NCBI GenBank assembly: GCA_051453625.1
Contig: JBOZIK010000001.1
Span: 268,826,814-268,890,813, forward strand
Reading direction: 5' to 3'
Origin: Welwitschia mirabilis
Taxonomy: Eukaryota > Gnetophyta > Gnetopsida > Welwitschiales
Length of the DNA: 64,000 bases
The translations under genes were made by a program, and so were the position numbers. Within the stretch, counting starts at the first letter, position 1, and each line of letters opens with the position of its first letter. A model generated the notes under the pieces. That model was not told the origin of the DNA, did not search any database, and saw only the letters and a list, made by a program, of their open reading frames with translations. This document shows positions 24,415-35,479 of the stretch, one piece after another.

Positions 24415-24510
24415 CCATAATTGAATGTAAGAAAAATGTAATAATGGAATGTAAGAAAATATCATAATTGAATGTAAGAAAGTATCATAATTGAATGCAA
24501 GAAGTTGTTA
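24415..24510. repeat. About 23-bp tandem repeat in G3 left LTR
   Basis: Four units of 'cataattgaatgtaagaaag' with small changes. The corresponding part of the right LTR lies beyond the gap at 63668 and cannot be compared. Confidence 0.7.
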
Positions 24511-25003
24511 TAGTTAGATAAGCACTCTTACTTATAATTCTTTCACTTTCACCAAGTAAATTTAGTTTCTTTTAAGATTTGAATAAGGCACATAGATAAA
24601 TGATTAAATAAATATGCCACATGCCATTTCTATAGACATTGTTTTACACCTTTATATGAATTTTTTAATTTAACTATTTAACTATGTAAATGACTTGCCT
24701 AATCATAAATACGTTTATTTAGTATTAAAATTCTTCTTCTTATTATTATTATTATTAATTAAAATAATAAAATTATCTAAAACTAATATTAAATAATAAG
24801 TAACCTTATAAGTATCTATAATTAAAATATATATTTGATATAAGAAATATAACACATTATTGATTATAGGGTTGTACATTAATTATTACTAAAAAAAATA
24901 TTTTCATTAAAACTGATATTAAAATGTATTACATAATTTAAAAGCTCTCATAATCATGTCATCATAGTTACTAATTAAATTTTACAAAATGTGGATTATA
25001 ACA

Positions 25004-25016
25004 AACTCCCTCATAT
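25004..25016 (-). promoter_or_regulatory. Polypurine tract of G3
   Basis: On the minus strand atatgagggagtt lies directly before the LTR start tgttataatcc. Confidence 0.65.
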
Positions 25017-25069
25017 ATAAAATATTCACTCCTATGAATCAAAGTATATAATGATTTAAAAGTCTAAGA

Positions 25070-25514
25070 TTACATATTATGGGATTCTAGAAGACTTGGG
25101 TATTGATTTTTCATTGATTCTTCTAGCTCCTAAGTAGCTTTATCAGGACTATGATTACTTCATTTTATTTTTACTTGATGAATCTCCTTATTTCATAAAG
25201 TAATAGTTCATTGGTCTAATACTGCTTCTATCTCCTCTATAGTTAAACAATTGGGTTTTACCTAAATATGAAACTAATTCAACACATGAAAAAGATCTAT
25301 AATATACTTTCATAGCATATTCACATGAAAAGCATCATACATGTGAAATAGTTATGAAGATAAAGGAAGTTTATATGTAATAGGTCTAATAGATTTTAAT
25401 ATCTAAAATGATCTAATAAATCTGAAGGCTAGTGTTGACCTTTTGACTCTTTCATCATTAATTTCATTAGTGATACCTTAAAAAAGAAATGATCACCTAC
25501 TTGGAATTTAAGGT
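25070..25514 (-). pseudogene. G3 integrase C-terminus with chromodomain-like tail
   Basis: In minus-strand order: LKFQVGDHFFF, RFIRSF, YDAFHVNML and, after 'CLTIEEIEAVLDQ', NKEIHQVKIK, then ATXELEESMKNQYPSLL (X = stop), and a stop at 25072-25070. These match the integrase C-terminal module and chromodomain-like tail of Ty3 chromoviruses, which direct integration to particular chromatin. Four or more stops are in frame. The 5' continuation is at 54784, on the far side of the inserted array. Confidence 0.8.
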
Positions 25515-25570
25515 TTCTTTGTTATGGTGTATATTTGTGAAAATGTTATGTCCTCAAGCAAATCCTAAAA

Positions 25571-25705
25571 ATTACCAATATATATATATCCTATGTTTTC
25601 TATATNNNNNNNNNNNNNNNNNNNNNNNNNNNNNNNNNNNNNNNNNNNNNNNNNNNNNNNNNNNNNNNNNNNNNNNNNNNNNNNNNNNNNNNNNNNNNNN
25701 NNNNN

Positions 25706-25757
<52 letters not shown>

Positions 25758-25760
25758 TAT
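25571..25760. repeat. (TA)n microsatellite with assembly gap
   Basis: TA runs on both sides of 100 Ns (25606-25705). The other two LTRs have only a short tatatata here, so the tract expanded in this copy and probably broke the assembly. Confidence 0.8.
25606..25705. other. Assembly gap (100 N) in a TA microsatellite
   Basis: TA repeats on both sides. A 19-base segment (aagtagaacaattataatg) occurs after the gap at about 25761 and again at about 25837, whereas other LTR copies have it once. Confidence 0.8.
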
Positions 25761-26898
25761 AAGTAGAACAATTATAATGCAAATAGGCGAGAAGAAAGAG
25801 AATTGATTTTAAAAAAAAACACTTATATAATATCTAAGTAGAACAATTATAATGAAAATAATAATACAAATAAACGCACTATGAAAATGAAATGTAAGTT
25901 CTATTATAAATGCAGCATCTATCTGTTCATAGAGATTAATGTTGTATAATATAGATCAATGAAGAAAACTTGCTACAAGATGAAGACCAATCTAATCTAT
26001 CAGGTACATTAAACAAAATATGAAAACAATTGAAAGTTAATCTAGGAAATGAAATGTAATGCACCTAAACTAATAATGTCAACCTTAGCAAAGATTGCAC
26101 TTATGATCTATATCACAAATGAAGCTATCATGTAATCATAAGAAACATAAATCATAAAAAAGATGTACATAACAGATAATATAAAAATAAAAACAAAGTT
26201 TTGATTATATCATATTAAACATCTATGTTACAAAGTTATAGCACCTTAATGAAAGATACACAGCTCAACACCAAGGAAGATGTCTTTCTGCAATAATAAA
26301 GATGTACCTCTTATCATTTAATCTTTTATCACAAGAATTTTTGATGCCAAAAAGGATAAAATCAAAGTTGAGAATAAAGGAAGTATTTATTATAAAATAG
26401 ACTTTAAAAATAGGAAACACTAATAGACATAGTAACAATCCTAACAGTCATGCAAGAAGATGTGAGTCATATGATAGAGGTTTGGTGAAGTTTAGTGAAG
26501 CATTATTTTTAGGTATCATCTTACTAGTCATCCGGATGTCACAAGAAAAGATGCCATATCATACAAGTTATACATCAGCTACTATATTAATCTAATAAAC
26601 ATCCTCCTTAGCATATATATATGTGTCATTCGTATCATCGTCTTGATGATGAAGTGAACAATGGGCTTTTATAAAGTATGTCTTATATTAGATTAGCCTT
26701 TTTAATTACAATATTGCTACTTTAGATAAGAAGTATTGTAATTTTCTTTAAATGCTATTAAATGCAATGAAGATTACATGTTTTTGTTACATTTGCATTA
26801 GTTCTTCATTATTGTTGAAACTCGGTATAAACCTGTTTAATGTCCTATAAAAACATTTAAAATATCCTATCAAATACATATAATTTGGTAAAATAACA

Positions 26899-26912
26899 TA
26901 GCCCCTTACTTA
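26899..26912 (-). promoter_or_regulatory. Polypurine tract of G1
   Basis: The minus strand reads taagtaaggggcta immediately before the LTR start tgttatttta. Confidence 0.6.
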
Positions 26913-29900
26913 GTCTTCTTAGTTCCTAATAAAACTAGATAAACAACCATAATTAAGAGCCAAATTGACTAATGATAAATCAATGAAGGAACTTTATGAA
27001 ATAAGCTCATAAATAATCTCATGATTTTTAGAATGTAGAACAAAAATATCAAAAATAGATAAATAAATGTTTCACTTATGCAGTATGTGTAAATGGTTCT
27101 ACTATTATCCTGGTAGTCATCCAGATAATGGAGGAGGTGATAGGCTGCAAAACTGATCTTGAAAAATAGAAGCCTATAAGAATTTTTTAAGGAAACTTTA
27201 AGATGCATCAATATTTATAGCTTCATACTCAAATGTATAGTAGATACTAAAAAATAACTGTGTATAACATAAAAAATCCTCTTCAGGAAGTGTAAAAAAA
27301 TGATATATAAAAATATGCACAATATTTAACAATAAAGATGTACACCATGATAATACTCAAAAATGATATGTCTATATAAATCATGAGTTTTATACAATTC
27401 ATGAAGGGGAAAATACATAATAAAACATAAACAAATCACTCCCCTCATCAAGTCATAATAAACTTCTAATTCATAGTAGGCTTAATTGCAAGTGGAGAAG
27501 AAGGAGAATGCTTAGGATTTATAAGGAAACGATAGTCTAATGATGTTGTGATAGTACATGTTATCTTGTCTCCCTACACTCTAACCATATTTAGGAGGTC
27601 AACTATTACATCATGCTCAATATGTAAGATACATTGTCGTATATTAATTAGTTACTTCTCAGTGTGTTGTACTTCCCTCTTAATCATGAAGATCCTCTAC
27701 TTAAGTGTGAAGATGCCTTAGTCTACTATCTCTTAAATACTCTATGTTGTCTCTACTAGCAGAGTTTGAATCTGCTTCATAATAATGCCAATCGCAAGTT
27801 TCTGTACCTAAGACCTCTCTACCTCTTTTGGTATCTAGATGTCCATATCCTATAGGTATTAAGCTAAAGTATGGATATGTGTAAGTCTCTACTCGCGCTT
27901 AGGCTCAAGTATACTAAAGCATCTAAACATGGTAAAGAGGAGGAACAAATATCCCAGAGTCTAAAGTTATCATGCCTCGATCATACTCCTAAGTCTTCTC
28001 CAAATAAAGGTCAACATATCTATATGCTCCCCTTGCATAAAATCTACTAGCATCTAAAGATGTACAACCATCGCGTGACTATCATGGAATTATGGATTAA
28101 TATCATAAATTAGTCCTTTGTAAAGAATTTGAGAGTTAGGTGATAAATAAGTAATCAAAACTCTTCACCTATCAATGATTAAATCAGATAGAATATCTAA
28201 TGTTGTGTTGTAAGAATAACACTTCTCTATCCTACTGGCTAAATGAATATGTGTGCTTTTAATACCACCTAGATCAGTAACTGTAGTAATATGGTTTGGA
28301 AGAATTACTATCCTGTGGCAACAGATGGTAGCTATAATCATATTAATGAGTCAGTAATGAGCATTAGGGCATCACTCTATATGAATAATACCATAGAATT
28401 CTTAGGTTCTGAAATATAATATGCCTTCTATTCATCTACAATCTACTATAGTTATAGATTTATCAGCCTCTAATCCACCTCTGGCTCTAAATAACTCATG
28501 AAATCTCTAAAATATCTCTCTATAACGATGTCAACTATCTAAATAGAGAGATACCTAGCAAGGTAAAGTGGAGGATCGATTGGCTCTACCCACTCAACTT
28601 CTAGTGGTGCTAATGAACCTAACTTCTGCTGTACAGTCATGGTCTCTAGATCAAGATGTGCATATCATAATTAGTCATAAACACAAAACGTGTCATGTGA
28701 AATTAAGTGAAGATATCTAAAATGCGTCATGTGGATACTTGAAATGGCTCCATAATTTGTTTTTTTAATGTGTAAAAATCATAAAAATATGTCTTTCCTT
28801 CTTCCTAATACATTTCATATTATCTAATCATATGAAGAAAAATGTATAATACATGAAAAGGTAAAAAATGTAAAACAGGTGGGCCCCTCATAAGGTAAAA
28901 AATGAAAGTGCTCAAATAAAGAATCAAATATAGTAGAATCGTAAAGTGCATCATACTAATTAACTTTTCCTAAAAGGCCACTATGTTTTGACTTACAATT
29001 TTTGAAAAAATGAGCTTTAAAGTAAGCAAAATAATTCTACCTTATAAAGCACACAAAGTGATATATCTCATAAAATTCTTGGTGGAAATCAGATCAAGTA
29101 AGTTCCAAATCAAAGAGCATGAAAAATTAAACAATATATATAGAAATTACATGCTGAAAAGCACAAAAATAGCATAAAAATTAAAAATAATTAGGCAGAG
29201 AAAAACATACATTATTTTACAAAATTCATTCAAAACTCACAATCTAGGGCATAAATCTAACTAGGAAAAGTTCCAAAGCAACTATTATTTTTCAAAAGAA
29301 CATATGAAAATAACAAAAAATGGAAGAAGAATCAAGGAAAATAAAGTAACCCATGGTTTTATTGCACTGTCATCTGGTCACATCATCTAAATGATAGCCT
29401 TAGAATGGATAGTAGAAAAAATCTTAGTGCCATCCTTCATGTCATCTAAATGATCTTGTGGACAATGAGACTTTGAAAAACTTCTCAAAAGTAAACTTTT
29501 CAATTAAACAAATTAGGCTTAGATATCAGTGTAAAGGTATCAGAATGTATTAGAAAGCTTGAAAAATGAAGAATGATGAAGATTCATAATGAATAAGAAT
29601 GATGAGAAAAATCCAAAAGAATCAAAAGTTAGGATGATGAGGATGCACTAGATGGGTTGAGACCTGTCAAAGAAAACTAAATAGATGTATACAAACTAAA
29701 AATTAATTATGAAAATATGTAAAACTCCAGAAGACTCAAAGGAATCTTATAAAGAATTGTAAAGAATTCATATAAGGATAAGAGAAGATCATATAATTAA
29801 AATGCTAAAAAGAAGTCAACTTTTTATTAATACAATAATAGAAGTAAAAATGAAAATAACAACAATTAAACTACTAAATGATAAGGTCATATGAATTTTG

Positions 29901-30925
29901 GTGAAAAAGTATAAAAATAACCTTGAAATAATAAACAAAAAAACTAAAGAAAGATAGAATGAAAATAAACATAAGGACCATGAAAAATATATCTTACCTA
30001 CCCTAAATTCTAACCTAGCAAACCCCCTTATAAAACATTATAAATCCACTTAAGTAAAGATGCATGACAAAATGTATTAACTCCATAAAGTTCTACTCAA
30101 AAATGCTATGATTATAATGACACTAAAGATTAAGTTCTCAACACAATGAATGATAAGATCAAAAGCTACTTAAAACTAAACTCACTTGCTCTCATTTTAA
30201 AACACATCTGACTTCTTAAAGTGAAATGATTATGTGGGAATACTGAGTCTAAGAAACAAATAATGCTTTTGATGACACTAGGAATATCACTGATTCCATA
30301 GCCTTATAGTTTTTACTAGTACTTTCCATGATTAGAAGAGTGTAGCCACAGTTAGAGAAGTAAGAACTCATGAAGCATGACTAATTGAGACCCCGATAAA
30401 ATTCTCATAGCTACTAATACTTCAAAAGGTTTCTTTTAAAAAAATTTACTTCATCATGGAAGGAAGTCATGATGACCATGTATTTTAGCATAGATACAAC
30501 CGATCATGGTCACTCTTTTTTTCCCCTTTTTTGGAAAAGAAATAATTATCACATGATCATGCACTTAAAAAGATGAAGGTGAAGAAGTGAGATAAAAGAC
30601 AGAAAAGAACACAGCTAAACAACTAAAGAACTCATATCATTGAAAAAAAGTATAAAAACTAAGGCATCTTCATTCAAAGTTAAGTTCATAGACATTTGAA
30701 TGTCTTAAAATAAGGTGAATCTAATCTTATTACTATAAAAGTGCCCAAGTATAAATACTAGTCATAGAGAATGCATAAAGAAAATGCATAAGTTAAGTTA
30801 AAGATAATCAAGTGATATCGTAACATCTACTAAAAGAATAAGCTAGGAGAGAATTTACACAATGGTAGGAAGAAACTCCTCCCAATCAAGGGGAACCTCC
30901 AAAACAATTGTTTCTATCATGATCA
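26913..30925 (-). pseudogene. G1 3' region (env-like slot of Athila), decayed
   Basis: About 4 kb between the integrase end and the 3' LTR, homologous to 43563-47565 of G2. Minus-strand fragments such as LGSLAPLEVEWVEPIDPP (about 28627-28575) align with SPLTPLEVE (about 45235-45205) of G2. In Athila elements this slot holds an env-like or extra ORF; no membrane segments can be claimed here. catctagatgatg-type palindromic words recur. Confidence 0.5.
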
Positions 30926-30929
30926 AGTT

Positions 30930-31675
30930 GCATTGAAAGGTTTTTCATATATTTTCAACCTTTATTTATTAACTTTCTAAATCTCCTTAGTATCTAAGTT
31001 GGAAATCTCAATAGAGTTATTAGAATGTACTTTCTCTATAAGATAAGAACCTAACCATTTAGAGGTCAACTTATTGTACAAAAGATGTACTCTAGTGTTA
31101 TATAAAAAAACAAGTTGACCATGTTTGAACTTTTTATGAAGTAACTTTTTATCATGTTGAACTTAGCTTGGGCTTTATAAATGAGTTAATGATGTATAGC
31201 ACAATTATCTTTTTCATCTAGGTGATTAAGTTAAGCTAATCTAGATTTTCATAAAGATCTATAAGATTAAGTTGATAGAAGAATGATAAGAGTTATAACA
31301 CATATCAACTAGTAAAACACAAACTTTCCCAGATACAAGTTCATAAAGTGAAAAGTCAAGAAAATTATACCAAGTAGTATGGTAAGTTAAAAGAACATCG
31401 TTAAGCTTAGAAGTCTAAGATTTAATATAGATAAGTTTTTATATCATTTTTTTCATTTCTCTATTTGCATTTTTAGCTTGACCACTGCTTTATGGATGAT
31501 AAGCATAAGCTACTTTATGTTTAATTCTAATGGATAAAAGAAGTTTTCTAAAAAGTTAATTAATAAAATGAGTTCTTTGATAACTAATAATAATCCTAGG
31601 AAAAATAAAACATTAAAAAATATAGGTTCTAATAAAAGTACAAATAGTTCGGACATCATTCATAAAAGTAGGAAT
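30930..31675 (-). pseudogene. G1 integrase, C-terminal half
   Basis: The minus strand shows KFKHGQLVFLYNTRVHLL (about 31130-31075) and IEKVHSNNSIEI, followed by KVNK.RLK (about 30975), the usual Athila/Tat integrase C-terminal module. It is cut off at 31675 by insertion of E2; the N-terminal half resumes at 41611. Confidence 0.75.
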
Positions 31676-31947
31676 TATAGGATCAAGAATCCTAGGAAGG
31701 TAAATAGGATTCTAGAAATTTAATGAAAATTCTTTAAAATAAAAATTCTTTGCTTGAAAAAATCATTAAAAACATATGCATGAAAAGTATTCTAAAAAAT
31801 GGAAATAACAAAAAGCACAAAAGTATCATTTAGAAGCACACAAGATTTATAGTAGTTCAGGAAAACCCCCTCCTATACTCTTGATGATCAGCTTCTATCT
31901 AAGCCTGATCCAGATCTTCGTTAATCTCTTTAAGGTATTGCAGGTTC
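31676..31947 (-). repeat. E2 outer 3' LTR, terminal fragment
   Basis: It aligns with the left ends of the LTRs at 32246 and 40237 ('aagaatcctag', 'agaagcacacaagatttatag', 'ctatctaagcctgatccagatctt'). It stops at the gap 31948-32047; roughly 1.1 kb of LTR is missing. Confidence 0.8.
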
Positions 31948-32047
31948 NNNNNNNNNNNNNNNNNNNNNNNNNNNNNNNNNNNNNNNNNNNNNNNNNNNNN
32001 NNNNNNNNNNNNNNNNNNNNNNNNNNNNNNNNNNNNNNNNNNNNNNN
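31948..32047. other. Assembly gap (100 N) in the E2 tandem array
   Basis: Left: 3' end of an LTR. Right: gag start of a unit in the same orientation. About 7.5 kb (rest of the LTR plus most of an internal region) would be expected between them. Confidence 0.75.
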
Positions 32048-32230
32048 TGTAAATGACTTCCTCTATATCGGCATCTAAAGATCTAAGAAATATTCTCATT
32101 TTGGCTTTCTAGTAAGCATAGTTTAACCCGTCAAATATAGGTGAACGATTGGTGGAAAAACCATCAGATGGATTACTCATTATAGGGTTCTAAAGTCAAG
32201 ATTGGTTAAAATCTAAAGAAGACTTAACCT
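32048..32230 (-). pseudogene. E2 second unit: gag start only
   Basis: MRIFLRSLDADIEEVIY (about 32099-32049), preceded by a 'PPIFDGLNY'-type reading (X.NY) matches the N-terminus of Sirevirus gag and the equivalent at 40060-40140. The coding sequence then runs into the gap, so the remainder of this unit is not assembled. Confidence 0.65.
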
Positions 32231-32231
32231 A

Positions 32232-32243
32232 GTTCTGATACCA
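32232..32243 (-). promoter_or_regulatory. Primer binding site of the truncated E2 unit
   Basis: The minus strand reads ttggtatcagaa next to the middle LTR; TGGTATCAGA matches the initiator tRNA-Met type. Confidence 0.75.
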
Positions 32244-32245
32244 AT

Positions 32246-33632
32246 TCATAGGATCGAGAATCCTAGACAGGGGGTTAATAGTTTCTTTGAAAAATATAAC
32301 ATAATATTTTAAATGAATCCAATATTAAACAAAAACTTTCACTTAATAGTTAACTAATAAAAAATGTGAATAAAAAAAGAAATTAACAGAAGTAAAGTAA
32401 TACTAACTGAAAGAACAAAAGTACCAAATAGAAGCACGTAGGATTTATAATGGTTCGAGAAATTCCCTACTCCACTCTCGACGATCAGCGTATCCCTAAG
32501 CTAGATTTGGATTTTTGTTACTCTACCATGTATCCCAGGTTCACCTATAACATTTATAAATGGACTTTTGTTAAAGGCTTAGTTTCAACCTTTTACAAGA
32601 AAGCATAGTAGTAATGATAGTATATCCAAGTGCACAGGTATTACTCGATCTTTGGCTCAATGAAAGTAATAAAGCACTTCTCCTAAATATGATACAATCT
32701 AAAAACAAAGGGGTGCTATAGATCTGATCTCATATGTAAATATGCCATAGTTTTTGGTTCATCTTTGGTCAGGAATGCAATTCTAAATGAGTACAATGAT
32801 TAATCCACAAGATTTAAAAGTTTGACAAAAGATGTAACAGTGATTTGACTTTTTACTATATATAATAAAATTTTTTAGGATTTTTACAAGTGAAAAAGAT
32901 CTTCCAGTAGCCATAAAATGGCTACATAACAGCTATAAAATTTTCATTTTTATCATAACCAGTTGATCCCTCAAACATCTAGTCGACTCCTCCTAGTGCT
33001 ATCACTTAAATAGGTTACTCTTATGAACTTTTTGATTGATCTAGTTTCTTATGGTTTCATGTTTAGTCGATCCCTCAAGGTTTAACTAACTACTCATCTA
33101 TTCACTCGCATATCTATCCAGTCACCTGCTTGGTCCTAATAAAGACCATCATAGTTCTTCTGCTCCGAGTATAGTCGACTCCTCAGGAATCTAGTTAACC
33201 CCTTGCTAACTGGTTGTGAAGTATTAATGCTTAGTTCTTAGATTTAATTAATCCCTTAGGTGTTCAGTTGACCCTTTAATAATTGGCTAAAAAGTATCAA
33301 GTGCATAGTGCTTAGGTTTAGTCTATCCCTTAAATATATAGTCGACCCCTTGACGATCAGTTTAAAAGTACTAGTTCTCAGGTTCATAGGTTTAGTTAAC
33401 TCCTCAGATATCTAGTTGACCCATCCGAATTTAGTAAATATCTGAGTATTATCTTTAGGTGTAGTTAACCCCTTAGAAGTCTAGTCAATCCCTTAAGAGG
33501 ATAATAAAACTTGATAGGTTTCAAGATTAAAATGTGACAAACATTACTTCAGCTTCTGACCTATAAGATACAATAAATTTAGCTACATAGAAAACATTAC
33601 TTTGACATCAATTGATAAATAATAATTTGAAA
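32246..33632 (-). repeat. E2 middle LTR, shared by two units
   Basis: It aligns over its full ~1.39 kb with 40237-41610. It holds many degenerate copies of a 'tctagtcgacccctcag' word (about 32955-33500) that belong to the U3 side of the LTR. Primer site on its left, polypurine tract on its right. Confidence 0.83.
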
Positions 33633-33644
33633 ATATCCTCCTTT
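33633..33644 (-). promoter_or_regulatory. Polypurine tract of E2
   Basis: aaaggaggatat on the minus strand, directly before the middle LTR. Confidence 0.65.
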
Positions 33645-34129
33645 AACATTAATGGTAAACTTTTTCTTAGTTAAATAGATTAGAGTTGGAAAAACTACCC
33701 CTTACAAAATGCCTATTAATCTTTGGGAAAAAAATATTAAACATTTTATATCAAGTAAGAAATTTTGGAAAGTTTTTAATTTGTGCCATTATTAAAACAA
33801 TTTGAAGTACAATATTGAAAGATATAAAAGTGCTAAAATATTATAATAAACAACATTTTGATCATGCAATATGTAACAACTTTGAAATATATTATAAATT
33901 TTTAGTTCATAATAAAAATACATGTGCACTTAAAAATGGAAAATAGAAAGTATAAAGCTTGAAAAACAAGAGCATTTCTATTATTAAAAGATGACTAATA
34001 CAATGAAAATAAAAAGTGCTTAACAAGTGTAGATACTTCTAAAAATAGAAAAACAAATAACTAATTCTCTCCCTTTTGACATCAATAACAAAGAAGAAAA
34101 ATACAAGCATGAGAAAAACATAAGAATAA

Positions 34130-35260
34130 AAAAGAGAGATTAATTAGATTCCTTTGCTTTCTCCTCTTTTGATTCTTCTTCAAAATCTTCTTCTTCTTTT
34201 TTTTTATCTTCTTTAACTACCTTTCACAATGAGCTTTTGACTTTCTCTAAAGTATCAGCAATCTCATACCTAGCTACAATGATAGCTTCCTTCATATGCC
34301 TAGTATGAGAGTCAATCCACCTGAAGTATAAAAGTGTCTCTTCTAAAAATGCTTACTTGGAAGAAGGAAATTTAGAGGACTTCTTTGATCTAGAAAATAT
34401 ATGCATGCAAGACAATGTTGCATACCTGATGGGTGACATGGGTTAAAGGGTTTCAAGCTTCGAGTGAAAAGTAACTCGGTAATAATGGTACATATTAATA
34501 CTCAACACAGAGTAGGGTAAATCCCTAGTTCTTTGATACTCCAATTGAGAAATCATATTCTTTAGTATAATGGCAGGGGCATCAATAGAGTGCCTAACCC
34601 CTATTAAGTACATTAAATAGGCCCTATAATTAAACGCCTCATCACGATGACCTACCAAAGATAAGAAATTATAGGTAAAAACTAAATGAAGAAATCTGTA
34701 CTTTGGGGTAAGAAAAGAAGTAGAAATAGTATGCTTTTGGCAATGGAGCTTACCATAAAGCTCCCTTGTGATCTTTGATTTATCTTCTATAGAGTTAAAA
34801 AAGACCAAAGCTCTTTATAGTCTCCTTTTGAAAGATCTATAACATCTACATAAAATTTTGAAATTACTTTCATCCTCTTCCAAAAAATGAAGGTTTCAAG
34901 GGTTCTAGTGTTAACATTATAAGGAGCATTAAAAAAAATATCCTAGTAAGAAAAGGATAAGTAGAACTTAAAACATCAAGAAAATAAGACAGATCTAGAT
35001 CTCATAATAGTTAGATCACATCTCTAAGCTTCGTAATCTCTAAAGTAGCAATAGATCTTTCCTAGCTTATAGGCTTCTTCTCAAACTTCTTAGTGAACTT
35101 GTCTAAAGAATATTCAAATATTTCTTGGTAGATTAGTCCTTCTCATGAAGAGTTCCTTAGCCATTACAACTACTTAATAGAAACTTGAAGATAAGAAAGA
35201 CCTAAGAAAAATACTAGAGCTAAAGGAGACATATGGCTAGAAAATAATGAAAAGGGTTTG
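34130..35260 (-). pseudogene. E2 env-like third ORF
   Basis: Located between RNase H and the 3' LTR, same strand as pol. A 121-residue open stretch at 34808-34443 contains RFLHLVFTYNFLSLVGHRDE, AYLMYLIGV, PAIILKNM and DLPYSVLSINMYHYYRV, spaced like the plant transposon protein domain found downstream of pol in several retroelements. Just upstream, KFYVDVIDLSKGD (about 34865) resembles the REFYAN motif of E1's third ORF. A lysine- and glutamate-rich tail lies at about 34215-34140. No signal peptide or anchor seen; function unknown. Confidence 0.6.
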
Positions 35261-35479
35261 GGCTCTACTTTCTTTTAAATAAAAGGTTGATTAGGTTGAT
35301 TTTAATAAAGAAATTAGGTCTACTGATGGTACTTCCACACTGTAACCCTATATATTTGGTCAATTAGTTTTAGTTTGAGTAGACTCGTTAAGATGCAAGT
35401 CTATAACATTAACAAGGTCTAGGCGACTAGGCTTTTAGGCTGGTTGACTAGACACCTCTAGTTGACTAAATCATAGATC

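Larger units (their letters stand above)
20956..25003 (-). repeat. 3' LTR of G3 (about 4 kb)
   Basis: It aligns with 60459-63667 over ~3.2 kb: for example the 'catacaatggataag' block (21229 and 60741), 'aataccaagggctcaagatattaag' (21510 and 61024) and 'tcaaactttaacctata' (22444 and 61965). The minus strand starts tgttataatcc (25003) and the 3' terminus resembles gggtgttac near 20956. It contains several internal minisatellites listed separately. Confidence 0.85.
25520..26898 (-). repeat. 3' LTR of G1 (contains gap 25606-25705)
   Basis: It aligns with 42394-43549 and 53536-54778: for example 'cctcaagcaaatcctaaaaat' at the left end and 'aaatacatataattt' at the right. The termini tgttatgg and taaca fit a minus-strand TGTTA...CA. 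A (TA)n tract and a 100-N gap interrupt it near the left end. Confidence 0.82.

Noticed and set aside
23781-24510. Regularly spaced repeats as a CRISPR array
   Set aside because: Units are contiguous degenerate minisatellites inside a retrotransposon LTR of a plant genome; no spacers, no cas genes.
25489-25806. Open frames on both strands through the TA tract and N run
   Set aside because: Created by (TA)n translation and undefined bases.
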